Shown here: positions 1 to 10,970 of the stretch, piece after piece
Position numbering within the stretch: the stretch's first letter is position 1
Layout of the letters: the number at the start of each line of letters is the position of its first letter
Source of the DNA: Epiperipatus broadwayi
Taxonomy: Eukaryota > Onychophora > Udeonychophora > Euonychophora > Peripatidae
Direction: 5' to 3'
Assembly (NCBI GenBank): GCA_028023455.1
Contig: JAQFVV010000027.1
Span: 9,235,845-9,299,844 of the forward strand
DNA: 64,000 bases
Made by a program: the position numbers and the translations under genes
The notes under the pieces: generated by a model
Told to the model about the DNA's origin: nothing
Databases searched by the model: none
Seen by the model: the letters and a program-made list of their open reading frames with translations, nothing else

Positions 1-2274
1 TTTCAATCCTTCAAAAAAAAAAAAAAAAGAAGATATCAAGTAACCAAGATTAGCAAATGCCTAAATTCTTTCTACAGTTTTAATCCCCCAATCACTTTTA
101 AATCTTTCTGTCAGCCATTGAACTTGTCATTTTAAATTTATAGATTGATTACGAAGCTCCATATTCAATTTATTCTTCTGCCAAGCAGAAAACCCACATT
201 TCTTTTTAATCAAGTCTTTAATAGTACAATCACATAAAAGGACCAGTAATGGTTCTTCTTTTTAATAAACCAAATAATAAATTTAGTACCTTTATAACAT
301 TCTCTTTACAAGAATTCCATGCTTCAACACATCTAACTTCAAAATCAAAAATGGCAACTTTACTGTTTAATAGTTATTGAAATTTAGCATTAATAATGCT
401 TCTTAAAAAAAAAAAAAAGATCTAACTTCCTACAATATGTTTATAGTAGGATCTATTTTTTTTATTCCAACCACCATTTTTACTTTAGAATATACTAACC
501 TATGATCTGTAATAAAGTATGATATGCATATCAAAATTTACATTTCTATTTCCTATGTTCAATCAATATTCATAAACACTAAAACATAACTAAAATTGAA
601 ACTATTTTAAAGTACTAATTACTACAGAGTTCTTGCATATCAAAACTTAAATTGTCCTGTAAATGCATATGAAAAGATAAATATGAAGAAAAGTCAAAGA
701 CAAACGAAATTGGAATAGCTATAACACATTTATGTTAGATGGCAGCACAATACAACTTGATGAGTTCAATTGAGGAAGAGATGAATATGTAAATAATCAG
801 TGACTAGCTTCAAAAATTAGAATATCCATTAACCAAAAAATATAATTATTGAAATGCAAATTTGAGAAGAGCGGGAAGGGATTGGACAAAAAACTTCTAG
901 GTTGCTAATAATGCATTGGGATAAAGGTAATGATTTTAGTGGAAATTATAATCAGATAATGCCGTTTTGGACTCAACTTTGTTTTTTTTTTCCACAATTG
1001 CTTATCAAATATTTATTAATTATCCCTCTATACATATATTTTAGTGCATATATAGCTACTTACTTTTGCATCCATTTGTCGATAACACGATACTCCAAAT
1101 ACTGTTTGATTAGGTTGGCCCCTAGCAGGAAGATGGAAATAAATCGTATCTAACAAAAATCAATTATAAACATAATAAATATTAAAATAAAAAACATTAT
1201 TGTAAACTAAACATATTAATAATATGATAATAAGACAAAAAGAACAAAAAACAATAATGATAATAATAAGAAAAAGAAGACGTCTAGTAAGAATAAAAAA
1301 AAACACAATAATAATAATAATAAAAGAATAATAATAAAAAAAAGATACTAAAAAAAAAGGAGAAAGAAAAAAAAAGGAAAAGAAAATGACTGGCGAGGAT
1401 TTAAACAATCAATTTCAAAAACAACATTGAAGCAATCTAATAGATAGAATTATTATTGTTCCAAATTTTATAAATTTAAAAATTATTTTCTGAACACTTT
1501 TAGATCAACCATCATGGCATGACATAAAAATGTAAATTTCAGTAATTCTACGCTAAATGTTCATTCTGAAAACCAACAAGAACTGAAAAAAAAAAATGGA
1601 ACCACTGTAACTTCTCATATCCATGCATTACTACACCAGACATGCACAAAAAAGCAAAAACGTTATGTAATGAAGTTAGTACACAATTTTGTGAAGAAAG
1701 TTTAATAAAATTGCATAAATATTATGAGAATAATATATATTAATTCACAACTATATATAAAATGGGAAAGTTAAAAAAAAAAATTCTATGCTAAAATTTC
1801 ATTTTCAAAACAAATGGAACCAAAAAAATATAGCGACAGTTCCCAAAATATCTGAGCACAATTACATCAGACAACTTAGCAATGCAAAAACATATTTAAA
1901 ATATCCTCTTTTATGCCAAAATTAAACGATTAAAAAACTCAAATCAATTTATTTAATTCTCAACTGCTTACAAAATATAAAAACAAAACATTTAGCCTTA
2001 AAATGTTAACAGAGAAACATGTCAAAGTTTATTATCTGGTCACTTTTTTTACGAACTTTTTACAAATGTAAATAATAAATTTGAATTTTTTTACCAAATT
2101 ATGCCAATAGATATGTTTAATTTTGTTCAAATCTTTTTTTAAATTAAATATAATCATATTATTTTTAGGCTATATTCGATAATAAATGTTTAATTTTGTT
2201 CAATTAATACTGTTTTAATTTCATTTTTCTTGAATTAAAAACTTTTAAACAAATATATAAAAACTTTTTAAATA
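1..2274. other. AT-rich intronic DNA, no recognised gene
   Basis: This stretch is dominated by A/T runs and low-complexity purine tracts. The open frame on the minus strand near 1160-1408 is a translation of AATAATAAT/AAAGAAAA repeats and is not a gene. Two short segments around 1500-1700 and 1780-1960 resemble each other loosely (GGAACCA...CATGC... and GGAACCAAAAAAATA...), which may be an old repeat. Nothing else is supported. Confidence 0.4.
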
Positions 2275-2711
2275 TAATTATAGGGGATTTCAACACAGAC
2301 TTTCAAGCTTCCTTCAGTGATCCACTCTATGCCACACAATTGATACACATGGCCACACACATGTGAAAGAGAAAAATGGTCTCCAATATACATATTTCAT
2401 GCTGAACCAGCACTCATCAGTTGGTCCAGATTATAATCTCGCCAACACATATATAATCAGTACTCATTTTGTATTAAGATAGTATATCTTCAAACATTAA
2501 TAATCCATTCCACTCTCCAACTCATCAGCGATCCATACCATTGAAAATCTGATGATGGAGCGCCCAAACATCTTGTTGATGTCAATATTATTGTCATCCC
2601 CATGTTGACTTTAAGTCACTCTGACCCCTCATTAGGACCTTATCTATTTAAATACACAGAAGAGGGATGGGCAGGATAAAATATGTAATATAATTTTATA
2701 TATTTAAGAAT
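2275..2711 (-). mobile_element. Family B short element, copy 1 (hammerhead-bearing)
   Basis: Reading on the minus strand, the element starts near the CCTGCCCATCCCTCTTCTGT block, contains a hammerhead core in its 3' half and ends with a tRNA B-box-like GAAATCCCC followed by TATAATTATAT. It recurs as copy 2, copy 3 and, more diverged, at 45.06-45.42 and 53.6-54.13 kb. It encodes no protein. The length of about 430 bp, conserved ends and internal Pol III-like box suggest a SINE-sized non-autonomous retroelement. It lies head-to-tail with copy 2 and opposite to copy 3. Confidence 0.6.
2376..2432 (-). ncRNA. Hammerhead ribozyme motif, family B copy 1
   Basis: The minus strand reads CUGAUGA (2420-2414), then a hairpin GUGCUG-GUU-CAGCAU (2413-2399, six pairs including one G-U), then GAAA (2398-2395). 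After a very short AUA...UAU stem III and an H17 base, UUGG (2386-2383) pairs with CCAA (2424-2421) just before CUGAUGA, giving stem I. Three further pairs (CCA with UGG) follow an internal loop. All invariant core bases of a type I hammerhead are present. Such minimal stem III ribozymes are known from retroelements and often act as dimers. This is the best-preserved family B copy; activity is inferred. Confidence 0.8.
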
Positions 2712-2945
2712 TTAGATATAATTATAGGGGATTAGAACACAGACTTTCAAGCTTCCTTCAGATATCCAATCGTCTGACATAACTGATACACATGACCACA
2801 CTCATGTGAAAAAGATAAATGATCTCCAATATACATATTTCGTACTGAATCAGTTCCGCACTCATCAGTTCGTTCAGATCATCATCTCCCACACACTATA
2901 TAATCAATGCTCCAAATATATAAATTGTGCTTGTATTTCAAATAT
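2712..2945 (-). mobile_element. Family B short element, copy 2 (5'-truncated)
   Basis: It has the same orientation as copy 1, with the 3' end (CCCCTATAATTATATCTAAA read on the minus strand) at the left. It carries a hammerhead core at about 2823-2875: CUGAUGA (2868-2862), a longer stem-loop II with GUGC/GUAC at its base, then GAAA. It is about 200 bp shorter at its 5' end than copies 1 and 3 and is joined there to copy 3 in the opposite orientation. The two therefore form an inverted pair with 3' ends outward. Confidence 0.55.
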
Positions 2946-3362
2946 TACAGACTCAGTCTGTATCCTGCCCATCTCTCTTCTGTCTACTTAAAGGGCTAAG
3001 ATCCTAGACATGAGGGATCAGAGTGACTTACAAAGTCAATGTGGGCATGACATAACAAGAGAATTAAGCAATCCATCATCATATTTTCAATGGTATGAAT
3101 GGCTGAAGAGTTGGAGGGCAGAGTAGACTGAAGCGTGTCCATTAAAGTATGAAGATTTGCTACCTTAATATAAACCGAGTACTGATTATATATGTGTGTG
3201 GGAAATAATGATCTGGACCAACTAATGAGTGCTAGTTCATATTGGAGAACATTTATATTTTTCACATGTGTGTGTAATGTGCAGCGGTTATATGAGATGG
3301 ATCACCAAAGGAAGGTTGAAAGTCTGGTGTTTGAATCCCCTATAATTAATTATATCTAAACA
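2946..3362 (+). mobile_element. Family B short element, copy 3 (inverted partner)
   Basis: On the plus strand it starts with the TATCCTGCCCATCTCTCTTC block, which also starts copy 1, and ends with the B-box-like GGTGTTTGAATCCCC and TATAATTAATTATATCTAAA. The hammerhead core at 3222-3228 has decayed to CUAAUGA, and stem-loop II and GAAA have lost bases (GUGCUAGUUCAUAUUGG), so it is probably inactive. Its 3' end faces right while those of copies 1 and 2 face left. Confidence 0.55.
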
Positions 3363-3635
3363 TCAAGTATTTTACTAATATAGTGATTTTCTATCATTTA
3401 GCAATGCGAGATTTTTTTATAATAAAGTAAGCATAAGTAAATCTCTTTTTAAAGCAATCATTAATATGTTACATTTAAATAATGCTAATACATTACATTA
3501 AATTTTTAAACATATCCCTTTTCTCTGCTAAAATTATTGGTATCAAATCACCAAATTTTTTAATCTAAAAATGTTAAAAACCAAAAATTTAAAAAAATTA
3601 ATGTGCAAACGGCATCAACATTTTTTTAGAACTAC

Positions 3636-3756
3636 CTTGTTCATAATTATGAGCTCCATCAGGTAGCGCTAGTGATGGTAGATGTTTCCATTCTTCAGGA
3701 ACTTCATGACTATCCATCGGCTGCCCTTCTATTAAAGGTGGATAAGAATATTCTAC
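3636..3756 (-). CDS. AVL9: AVL9 coding exon 2 (residues ~27-66)
   Basis: Minus-strand reading gives 40 codons plus one base: VEYSYPPLIEGQPMDSHEVP, then EEWKHLPSLALPDGAHNYEQ. A T-rich tract and AG acceptor (3758-3757) precede it and a GT donor (3635-3634, CAAG|GTAGTT) follows. Known family: animal AVL9 proteins continue after GCQ with V-E-F-S-Y-P-P-L-I and later P-E-E-W-K-x-L-P and L-A-L-P-D-G-A-H-N-Y, so order, spacing and splice phase (0 in, 1 out) fit. This is the second piece of the uDENN/longin region. No further AVL9 exon was recognised in 1-3635, so intron 2 is longer than that. The alternative acceptor at 3754-3753 would shift the frame and is rejected. Confidence 0.93.
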
Positions 3757-3892
3757 CTACAAATATAAATGGAAAAATTTTAACAATATTAATATCTACT
3801 TAATACATATATCAACATTTATTTAAATAAGAAAATATTTTTTTAAAAATGAATTAGAATACTGCCATATCATAACATAATCTAGGGAGGGA

Positions 3893-4216
3893 TGTTAGGA
3901 GTAACAAGAAGAGTTTGAAAACAAAAACATGTGAGAAAACATGCAGGTTATCACTGACATTACTAAAAGAATTCAAAACAATGAAATGGAGTTGACCTAC
4001 TGCTAGAAAAGATCATAGATATACAGTTGAAATTTTAAACTGAATTCTAAGAGATTGTAAAAGATTTGGAAAGCGACCTCATATGAAATGAGTGGATAAA
4101 ATAATGAAGCTTGCTGACATCTTGTGGAGAAGAGAGGATAGGATATTGTAGAAAGAGGATTAAACTTGGAGAGCTCTTCATCCTGCAATGGATTAATAAG
4201 GATTGAAAATTATTAT
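3893..4216 (+). mobile_element. RTE-type retrotransposon 3' fragment, strongly decayed
   Basis: ATGTTAGGAGTAACAAGAAG at 3893 on matches the 3' coding end of the large RTE copy at 7441. The match continues through GAGATTGTAAAAGA, the TGTGGAGAAG block and the terminal CATCCTGCAATGGATTAATA. Many substitutions and small deletions have removed any open frame. It is an older 5'-truncated insertion of the same family. Confidence 0.7.
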
Positions 4217-4900
4217 AATGTAATTATTATAATGACTTAATCTTGGCAAATGTTAAAAAATCTTCAGTTAATAAATAAATAATTGAAAGAAGTTGTGATC
4301 CATGGATCTTTAGCTCTCAAGAGACCTCCATGCTACCAATAAAACTGTGCAGGATCCAAAGTTAATTAACCTTAATTACTTAATTAATAATATTATTACA
4401 CAATAGTGACATCTATACTTGGGAAGCTCAAGACAGAAATGCAATCAAATTTCTTTGGTCTGCTGAGTTTAAATTCAACGATATACACAAGCTAGAGATG
4501 AGAATAGAATGAAAGTCTATAGATTCTTTAGTTTGGACTCATTATATGATCCAAGGCTGCAGAAAGGAGTTTGTTATTAACTGAAAGGAGACCCTTTGAT
4601 TCTTGGAGATCTTAAAGGAACCAAGCAGGGCAAATTCATAATGTCCACTCCATACATTCTTGTAATTGCCGCTGTTATTACTATGTGATTATTTATATAG
4701 TATACAAACATGAATAGGCTGCTCACCAACACCCATTAGCCAGCGTGGTGAGTTTATTGGCTTTTTACCTCTGAGTTTAAGATCAAGAAACACCATGGTC
4801 TTTCTTCTCAGTTGCCTGATAAGGCAGAATGAATGTTTGTGTAAATGATAAATATTTTTCCAATTTATACAATTATGACAGAGAAAAATAAATCATGGCC
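4217..4900. other. Intronic DNA before the RTE 5' region
   Basis: Nothing coding was recognised. A tRNA-SINE-like remnant may lie near 4290-4340 (TTGTGATCCATGGATCTTTAGCTC, compare the array at 28.4-29.6 kb). The stretch from about 4690, with GGCTGCTCACCAACACCC, may already be 5' UTR of the RTE element. Confidence 0.3.
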
Positions 4901-4949
4901 CTTATTCCCAGGAGGCTGTAAAGTCACCAACCAAGGCAGCTGTTAGTGA

Positions 4950-6161
4950 ATGAAGGCAGAGGGTGCTATCAATCCCCTAATTGCGGACCCAGGCTACGAT
5001 TTGATGATGACTTTTTATTTAGGTACTTACAACTGCAGATCACTTTCAAGTCAAGGAAGATTACAAGAATTACAAGAACTGTCTTATATTAAATGGGACA
5101 TTATTGGACTTAATGAAGTTAGAAGAAAAGGTGAAGAGACAATTGATTTAAAAGGTGGACATGTACTCTATTATAAAGGCACAAATATTGGAAATACAAG
5201 TAGAGTAGGATTCATCATAAATAAAAAGTGAAAGAACATGGTGGAGATTGATGATGTATCGGACAGAGTGGCAAGATTAGTTATACAACTTAATAGCAGA
5301 TACCAAATGCAGATAATTCAGGTTTATGCCCCAACAAGTTCTCATAGTGATGAAGTAGTAGAAGATTTTTATATGAATGTACAAAAGGCTTTTGATCAGA
5401 GTAAACAACATTTTAAAATAGTTATGGGAGACTTTAATGCTAGAATTGGTAAACAAATGAAAGATGAAAGTGCTGTAGGTAATTTTGGTTATGGTAATAG
5501 AAATGAGAGAGGACATAGACTTGTGGAGTTTGCAGAAAAAGAAAAACTTTATATTATGAATTCTTTTTTTGAGAAAAATGTTAAAAGAAAATGGACATGG
5601 AAGCATCCAAATGAAGGTACAGCAGAATTGGATTATAGTTTGACTAACAGAAAATACTTATTTCTAGATTGTAATGTTCTAAATAAGTTTAACACAGGAA
5701 ATGATCATCGATTAGTAAGATGTAAGATACGTGTTAATGCGAAACTAGAAAGACAAAAATTATTAAAAAAAACAATATTTACAATTGATATTCCTCATCT
5801 TCAGAAACATACTAATGAATTTAAATTAAAACTTACAAATCAGTTTCAAGTATTAGTAGATTTTGAACATGATTCGTATTTGAATGTTACACTTTTAAAA
5901 ACTGCAACAAAGATAGCTGGTAGAAAAAAACATCAATTGACTAATAAAATTTCTACCGAAACTAGAGAATTTATGAAGAAAAGAAGGAATATGAAGATAA
6001 ACAAAAATGATGCATTAAAAAGGATTGAATATCTCAAATTTTGTATAATGGTGCGGAAAAGAGTTGAAAATGATATAAGAAAGTATAACTGTGAACTAGC
6101 AAGGAAAGCTGTAGAAGAGAATAAGTCTCAAGAGTGTAAAACAACATTTTGGTATTGGTAG
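4950..6161 (+). pseudogene. RTE endonuclease domain (EEP), one in-frame stop
   Basis: One frame runs from ATG 4950 to 6161 with a single TGA at 5229-5231. The first part holds TYNCRSL and LNEVRRKGEE. The second holds QVYAPTS, MGDFNARIG, WTWKHPNEGTAELDY and GNDHRLVR. These are the successive metal- and phosphate-binding motifs of the exonuclease-endonuclease-phosphatase fold, including the terminal D-H pair. In RTE elements this domain nicks target DNA to prime reverse transcription. The catalytic residues look intact, so the premature stop is the main lesion in this half. Confidence 0.88.
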
Positions 6162-7660
6162 GAAATTTATATCTGCAATAAGAAAAAAAATGGAATTATT
6201 ACTAAAACAAAAAATGACATCAAGAAATGGTTAGAAGACTTTTATCAAGAATTATATAGTAATAAAAAACAAGTACCTCCTATACCTATTACATCTTCCA
6301 AATTGTCCAGAATTTTAAATGAAGAAGAGAGACATGCAATTAAATTTATGAAAAAAGGAAAGGCTCCAGATAATGATGGAAGTGATATATTAAAAGAAGC
6401 AAAGTTATATACCAAATGTCTAAATGATAAAGATGTACCAGATGATTGGAAGAATGCAGTATTAATATTAATATTTTAAAAATGTGATAAAGAAGATATT
6501 AGAAATTACAGACCTATCAGTCTTTTATCAGTTTTACGCAAAATTTTTACCAAGATAATTACAACTCGTCTACAGAGAACCTTAGATTTCCACCAACCAA
6601 GAGAACAAGCTGATTTAAAAGTGGTTTTAGCACAGTAGATCATATCCAGGTATTGAGAGAAGTTATAGAAAGGACAAATGAATATGAGTTGCCATTATGC
6701 TTTGGATTTATAGACTATGAAAAGACATTTGATTCTATAAACATTTCTTCAGTGATTAAAGGATAGGATCATCAAGGTATAGATCCAGGATATTGTCATA
6801 TTTTAAAGAATATTTATAAAAATGCAATAGCAACAATTAGATTACATAATGATACTAGGAAAGTGAACATTGAGAAGGGTGTAAGACAGGGTGACACCAT
6901 ATCTCCAAAACTTTTTACAACAGTGCTGCAAGAAGTATTTTGTGGATTAAAATGGGAAGCTAAAGGAATGAAAGTAAATGGAGATTATTTAAGTCATTTA
7001 GATTTTGCAGATGATGTAGTTGTTTTTGCAAATAATGCTTTAGAGCTGCAGGAAATATTGCAGGAGTTATCAGATGAAAGTAGGAAAATAGGACTAAAGA
7101 TAAATGTTAAAAAGACTAAAGTAATGTTTAATGGATTTTCTCAAAATATGAAAATAAAGATTAATTATGATGAGTTAGAAGTTAAGTTACAAATACCTTG
7201 GTCATATTATTAATACAAATGGAAACATAATAGATGAAATTAATCATAGAATTAAACTTGGTTGGAATGCTTTTGGTAGAAATAACTTGATACTAAAAGG
7301 AAATATGCCTATGTGTTTGAAAAGGAAGGTTTTTAATAAATGTGTTTTACCAGTTCTTACTTATGGATCTGAGACTTGGACACTTAATAGAAGAGCAATA
7401 CGGAGACTTCAGACCATTCAAAGAAGTATAGAGAGATACATGTTGGGAGTAACAAGAAGGGATCGAAAACGCAATATATGGATAAGAGAACAAACAGATG
7501 TTACTGACCTCATTGAAAAAATTAAAATTCTGACTGAAATGGAGTTGGGCTGGACATATTGCTAGAAGAGATGATAATAGATGGACAATTGAAATCTTAA
7601 ACTGGATTCCAAGAGATTGTAAAAGACCCAGAAAGAGATCATATGAGATGGATGGATGAA
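6162..7660 (+). pseudogene. RTE reverse transcriptase domain, frameshifted
   Basis: Pieces in different frames give the RT blocks in order: NYRPISLLSVLRKIF (about 6507), FIDYEKTFDSI (motif A, about 6707), VRQGDTISPKLF (motif B, about 6880) and LDFADDVVVF (motif C, about 6999). The C-terminal CLKRKVFNKCVLPVLTYGSE follows at about 7310. The longest frames are 6863-7213 and 7287-7565. At least four frame or stop lesions separate the blocks. The catalytic FADD is kept. Confidence 0.87.
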
Positions 7661-7779
7661 ATAAGAAAGTATAATCCATATAAAAAGAATATAAAAATAC
7701 TTCTTTATGTTGTTATTTTAAAATATAAAAAGTTTATTATAAGATATCTATATATACAACAAAAAACATGAAAATAACA

Positions 7780-7850
7780 AATTTTCAATAAAAAAGCTTT
7801 TTTCAATACATATAATTTGTATCCTTTTCAATATGTCTACTCACGATTAC
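7780..7850 (-). ncRNA. Hammerhead-like motif in PLE 3' UTR (locus 1, left arm)
   Basis: The minus strand reads UUGAAAA, a stem GAUAC...GUAU(U), then GAAAAA. The layout matches core-stem II-GAAA of a hammerhead, but the core has U and A where C3 and G8 are expected. The same layout occurs in the right arm (about 9270-9330) and in all three PLE copies of locus 2. Function is uncertain. Confidence 0.35.
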
Positions 7851-8047
7851 CGTAAAACATACATATAGCGACATCTATTTATAATACAACCAACAAAAAA
7901 CAATTATTATCATCAATTATTTCATGAATACATACAATACAATATAAAAAATATAAAAATATATATTCCTTCATTAATTATAGTATATTCATATATACTC
8001 AAAAACACACAAAAAACATACAAAACATTAAAATATTAACATCCTTC

Positions 8048-8377
8048 TTATTTATCTATCCAATCATCTAATTTTAGCCAATTATTTGTCAAATTAATTG
8101 AACCCTTATAAATGTTCATACAATTATTACTATTATTTTTAATATAACTAGTTTCATATACTTTTCGCCTATTAACATTTTTTAAGTAATTTAATGCTAG
8201 TATATTTTTAGTACAATCTATTTTATGACCATATTCTAAATAATGTATAAACAAAGCAGATTTATCATCTCTCCTATTTATTGCAGCGTTATGTTCTTTA
8301 GCTCTTATTTCTAATTGTTTACTTGTATGTCCATAGTATACTCTTTTACAAATTCCACATATAATTTTATAAACCAT
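8048..8377 (-). pseudogene. PLE GIY-YIG endonuclease, left arm of locus 1
   Basis: 109 residues open with MVYKIICGICKRVYYGHTSK and continue QLEIRAKEH...YGHKI. Known family: PLE proteins end in a GIY-YIG nuclease with a C-x2-C pair just before the YYG motif, a catalytic R in the QLEIR helix, and a downstream E-H. All are visible here. Open frame also extends upstream (IGWANSKDLDKLIGN). The enzyme would cut target DNA for the PLE reverse transcriptase, but no RT is present at this locus. Confidence 0.87.
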
Positions 8378-8649
8378 ACCTTGCTTATATTTTAAATCAT
8401 CTAATATTTTATAGTTACCTATTAATTTATCTAAATCTTTACTGTTTGCCCAACCTATATTTGTATCTTTTTTACTATTTACATAATTTTTTAATAATGC
8501 ATTATATATTTTAGGATGATATGAAATTTTTATCCATTTATTATCAGATTTGTTATTTCTATTATATTTATTTTTATAAAAAATATTATCTATACATTTA
8601 CTTTTATAATCATACTTAATATTATTAAAAAATTATGTAAATAGTAAAA

Positions 8650-8927
8650 AAGATACAAATATAGGTTGGGCAAACAGTAAAGATTTAGATAAATTAATAG
8701 GTAACTATAAAATATTAGATGATTTAAAATATAAGCAAGGTATGGTTTATAAAATTATATGTGGAATTTGTAAAAGAGTATACTATGGACATACAAGTAA
8801 ACAATTAGAAATAAGAGCTAAAGAACATAACGCTGCAATAAATAGGAGAGATGATAAATCTGCTTTGTTTATACATTATTTAGAATATGGTCATAAAATA
8901 GATTGTACTAAAAATATACTAGATTAA
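8650..8927 (+). pseudogene. PLE GIY-YIG endonuclease, right arm of locus 1, truncated
   Basis: The first 60 residues after the Met at 8742 match the left arm almost exactly, and the same frame extends back to about 8650 (KKDTNIGWANSKDLDKLIGN). After KNIL a small lesion brings an early stop at 8927 and later codons are damaged (VYET recurs in another frame). The near identity of the arms shows they come from one recent event or have been homogenised. Confidence 0.82.
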
Positions 8928-9269
8928 ATTATTAAAAAATGTTAATAGGGAAAAGTATATGAAACTAGTTATATTAAAAATAATAGTAATAATTGTATGA
9001 AATTTATAAGGGTTCAATTAATTTGATAATAATTGGCTAAAATTAGATGATTGGATAGATAAATAAGAAGGATGTTAATATTTTAATGTTTTGTATGTTT
9101 TTTGTGTGTTTTTGAGTATATATGAATATACTATAATTAATGAAGGAATATATATTTTTATATATTTTTATATTTTTTATTTTTTATATTGTATTGTATG
9201 TATTCATGAAATAATTGATGATAATAATTGTTTTTGTTGGTTGTATTATAAATAGATGTTATATGTATG

Positions 9270-9330
9270 TTTTGTATCGTGAGAGAATATTGAAAAGGAT
9301 AAAATTATATGTATCGAAAAAGTTTATTGA
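9270..9330 (+). ncRNA. Hammerhead-like motif in PLE 3' UTR (locus 1, right arm)
   Basis: AUUGAAAAG is followed by GAUA...UAUC and GAAAAAG. The stem pairs differ from those at locus 2 (GGCA/UGCC) but still pair, which is covariation in favour of a real RNA helix. The core variant is U3/A8 instead of C3/G8. Confidence 0.35.
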
Positions 9331-9506
9331 AATTGTATTTTATGTTTTTTATTGTATATATAGATATTTTACATATCTTATAATAAACTTTTTATAAGAA
9401 AGTATGTAGGGGTGATGTGGAGAAGCGAAGCTAAAGAACGGAGAAGATGAATTGAACTTGGAGAGACCTTCATCTTGCAGTGGATTGATAATGGTTGATG
9501 ATGATG

Positions 9507-10059
9507 TGATCCAAGCTAATAACTTGAAAGATTTGATAGCATATACTTTTAGACCCAAATATTCACACTTATTCTATCATATAAATGTGAATATTGTTCT
9601 TAAACTATATAATGTAATAACCAAATAATATTTATTAATAAGATGTTGTTGAGGAGAATGGGGGGGGGGGGGTAGCAATACCCATACTCTCTTCCTAATT
9701 ATCTAAAAACTTTATATTACTCTCTTCCTAATTATCTAAAAACTTTATATTTTTTGAAAAATAGATTTACATTTGGACATAACTGTGATTAATTTGAATT
9801 TTTTTTTCCTCTGACAGTAAAGCCCCTACTACTTCCAAGTATTTCTCTGTTGTATTTAAGCTTCATATTTTTTTAAAATTATTTTATGTTTGGTGATGTG
9901 TTATTAATATGAACTTTTTTCCCTCTGGTGAACTCAGAAATATTGAAAATATTTCCTTGATCTACTAATAAGCTTCTAGCAATGATTGTTCAAAAATAGT
10001 TATGTTTTCTAGCAGGATAAGAAATTTTATAAATGCAAAAAGTAACGAAATTAAACTAC
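9507..10059. other. Intronic DNA with G12 tract and 34 bp tandem duplication
   Basis: A run of G lies at about 9661-9672, followed by two copies of a 34 bp unit beginning ACTCTCTTCCTAATTATCTA (about 9685-9752). No coding sequence was recognised. Confidence 0.5.
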
Positions 10060-10430
10060 TAATCATCATATGACCACCATTTTCTATGTTTATACAGGTT
10101 GTTAAAACAGTAACAAGCTTTCCGTACAATAATGCCACCCAGTGCAAGTCATAACAATCATATGGATGCAAAAAGGATTTTGCATAAAATCTCTATCTAG
10201 TTGCCTACTCATCCAATATCCCCACACTAGTTTCTAGATTGTGACTTTGATCAGTGAAGAGCCTTAAATCTGAGAGCATTGCACCTAGATCTTAGGATCT
10301 AATGCAATTCTCCAACAGCCACCTTTTATCTTTTTAGCTGACTATAAAGCCACAATTAAAATAGATGTTTTCAATCTAAGCCATCTGAACCCAGTTCAGT
10401 ATCTAAACAGTTTAGTATCTTTAGTTTTTT
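10060..10430 (-). mobile_element. Family A hammerhead element, copy 1 (single arm)
   Basis: The outer end (CATATGACCACCATTTTCTA) is at the left, followed by the family blocks GCCACCCAGTGCAAG, GCATAAAATC and TACTCATCCAATATCCCC. The hammerhead region is at about 10210-10262 and the internal AGCCACCTTTTATC and CTGAACCCAGTTCAGTATC blocks follow. The hammerhead core has decayed (CUGAUCA). It lies head-to-tail with the left arm of copy 2. Confidence 0.6.
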
Positions 10431-10479
10431 TAATAATCATAGTCATCATCATCGCATGGACAGGAATGATAATAAAGCA

Positions 10480-10765
10480 TTATACATTGCATAACCACCA
10501 TTTCCTATCCTTAAACCATTAAAACAGTGACAAACTACATAGCGCAAAACAGTGCAAATCATAGTAATCCATGGAGGCAAGAAGAGTTGTGCATAAAATC
10601 CAATATCCCCAGACTAGTTTCTAGCTTGTGGCTTTCATCAGTGAGGAACCTTGAATGAGTAGGCACAAGATAGGGATTTTATGCCCAAATCTTCTTACAT
10701 CCATTGATTACTCTGGCTTGCACTAGGTGACATAACTATGGAGAGTTTGTCAGAAAATGATGACT
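10480..10765. mobile_element. Family A hammerhead element, copy 2 (short palindrome)
   Basis: The left arm on the minus strand starts near ACCACCATTTCCTATCC. The right arm on the plus strand starts at GAGTAGGCACAAGATAGGG and ends at CTATGGAGAGTTTGTCAG. The hammerhead lies in the left arm. With copy 1 it gives the order full arm (-), partial arm (-), partial arm (+), the same order as the large PLE complex at 35.9-44.3 kb. Confidence 0.6.
10592..10652 (-). ncRNA. Hammerhead ribozyme motif, family A copy 2
   Basis: The minus strand reads CUGAUGA (10641-10635), a stem AGC-CACAA-GCU with an A on each side, then GAAA, the self-complementary ACUAGU and a C (GUC cleavage triplet). Stem I pairs UUCCUCA before the core with UGGGGA after it, six pairs including one G-U. 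A distal UUGGAU block follows. The palindromic stem III is typical of hammerheads that work as dimers. Confidence 0.75.
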
Positions 10766-10970
10766 AGTCCAGAGAAGAAATTTCAGAATTTCGAAAATCA
10801 TCAATGTAATAGTAATTACAAACTATAACAATAAAGTAATTATAATGTCAAAAAGAATGTAAAAAATGTTGCAACTAATGATCTGTCTTAGTAATGATAG
10901 TATTGAATGTACCAAAATAAAATTAAAAAATAACTGAATACTCTGATATCTCTGAGAAGGTATGGAAATA

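Larger units (their letters stand above)
7661..9405. mobile_element. Palindromic Penelope-like element (locus 1) with 12 bp target duplication
   Basis: ATAAGAAAGTAT is repeated at 7661-7672 and 9394-9405. Between them lie two PLE fragments joined 5' to 5' near 8623: a left arm read on the minus strand and a right arm read on the plus strand, each ending in GIY-YIG coding sequence and 3' UTR. The left arm is longer at both ends: about 125 bp more toward the centre and about 55 bp more at its outer 3' end. Paralogous RTE copies at 11092-11120 and 31105-31130 show the uninterrupted target. No RT domain is included. Confidence 0.88.
4900..9506 (+). mobile_element. Near full-length RTE-type non-LTR retrotransposon, interrupted
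   Basis: The order is 5' UTR, apurinic-like endonuclease (EEP), reverse transcriptase, and a short 3' tail ending GGTTGATGATGATG. The 3' end recurs in the window as truncated copies at 3.9, 10.98 and 31.0 kb, which defines the family boundary. A palindromic PLE is inserted at 7673-9393 within the 3' region; RTE sequence resumes at 9394 with GTAGGGGTGATGTGGAGAAG. The ATG-rich tail and EEP-RT order fit the RTE clade. Coding is broken by stops and frameshifts, so it is not autonomous. The exact 5' end is not visible. Confidence 0.85.

Noticed and set aside
1160-1408. Minus-strand open frame rich in F, I, L and Y
   Set aside because: It is a translation of AAT and AAAG low-complexity repeats with no domain.
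2806-3265. Two short frames in opposite orientation
   Set aside because: They arise from the family B inverted pair, which is non-coding.
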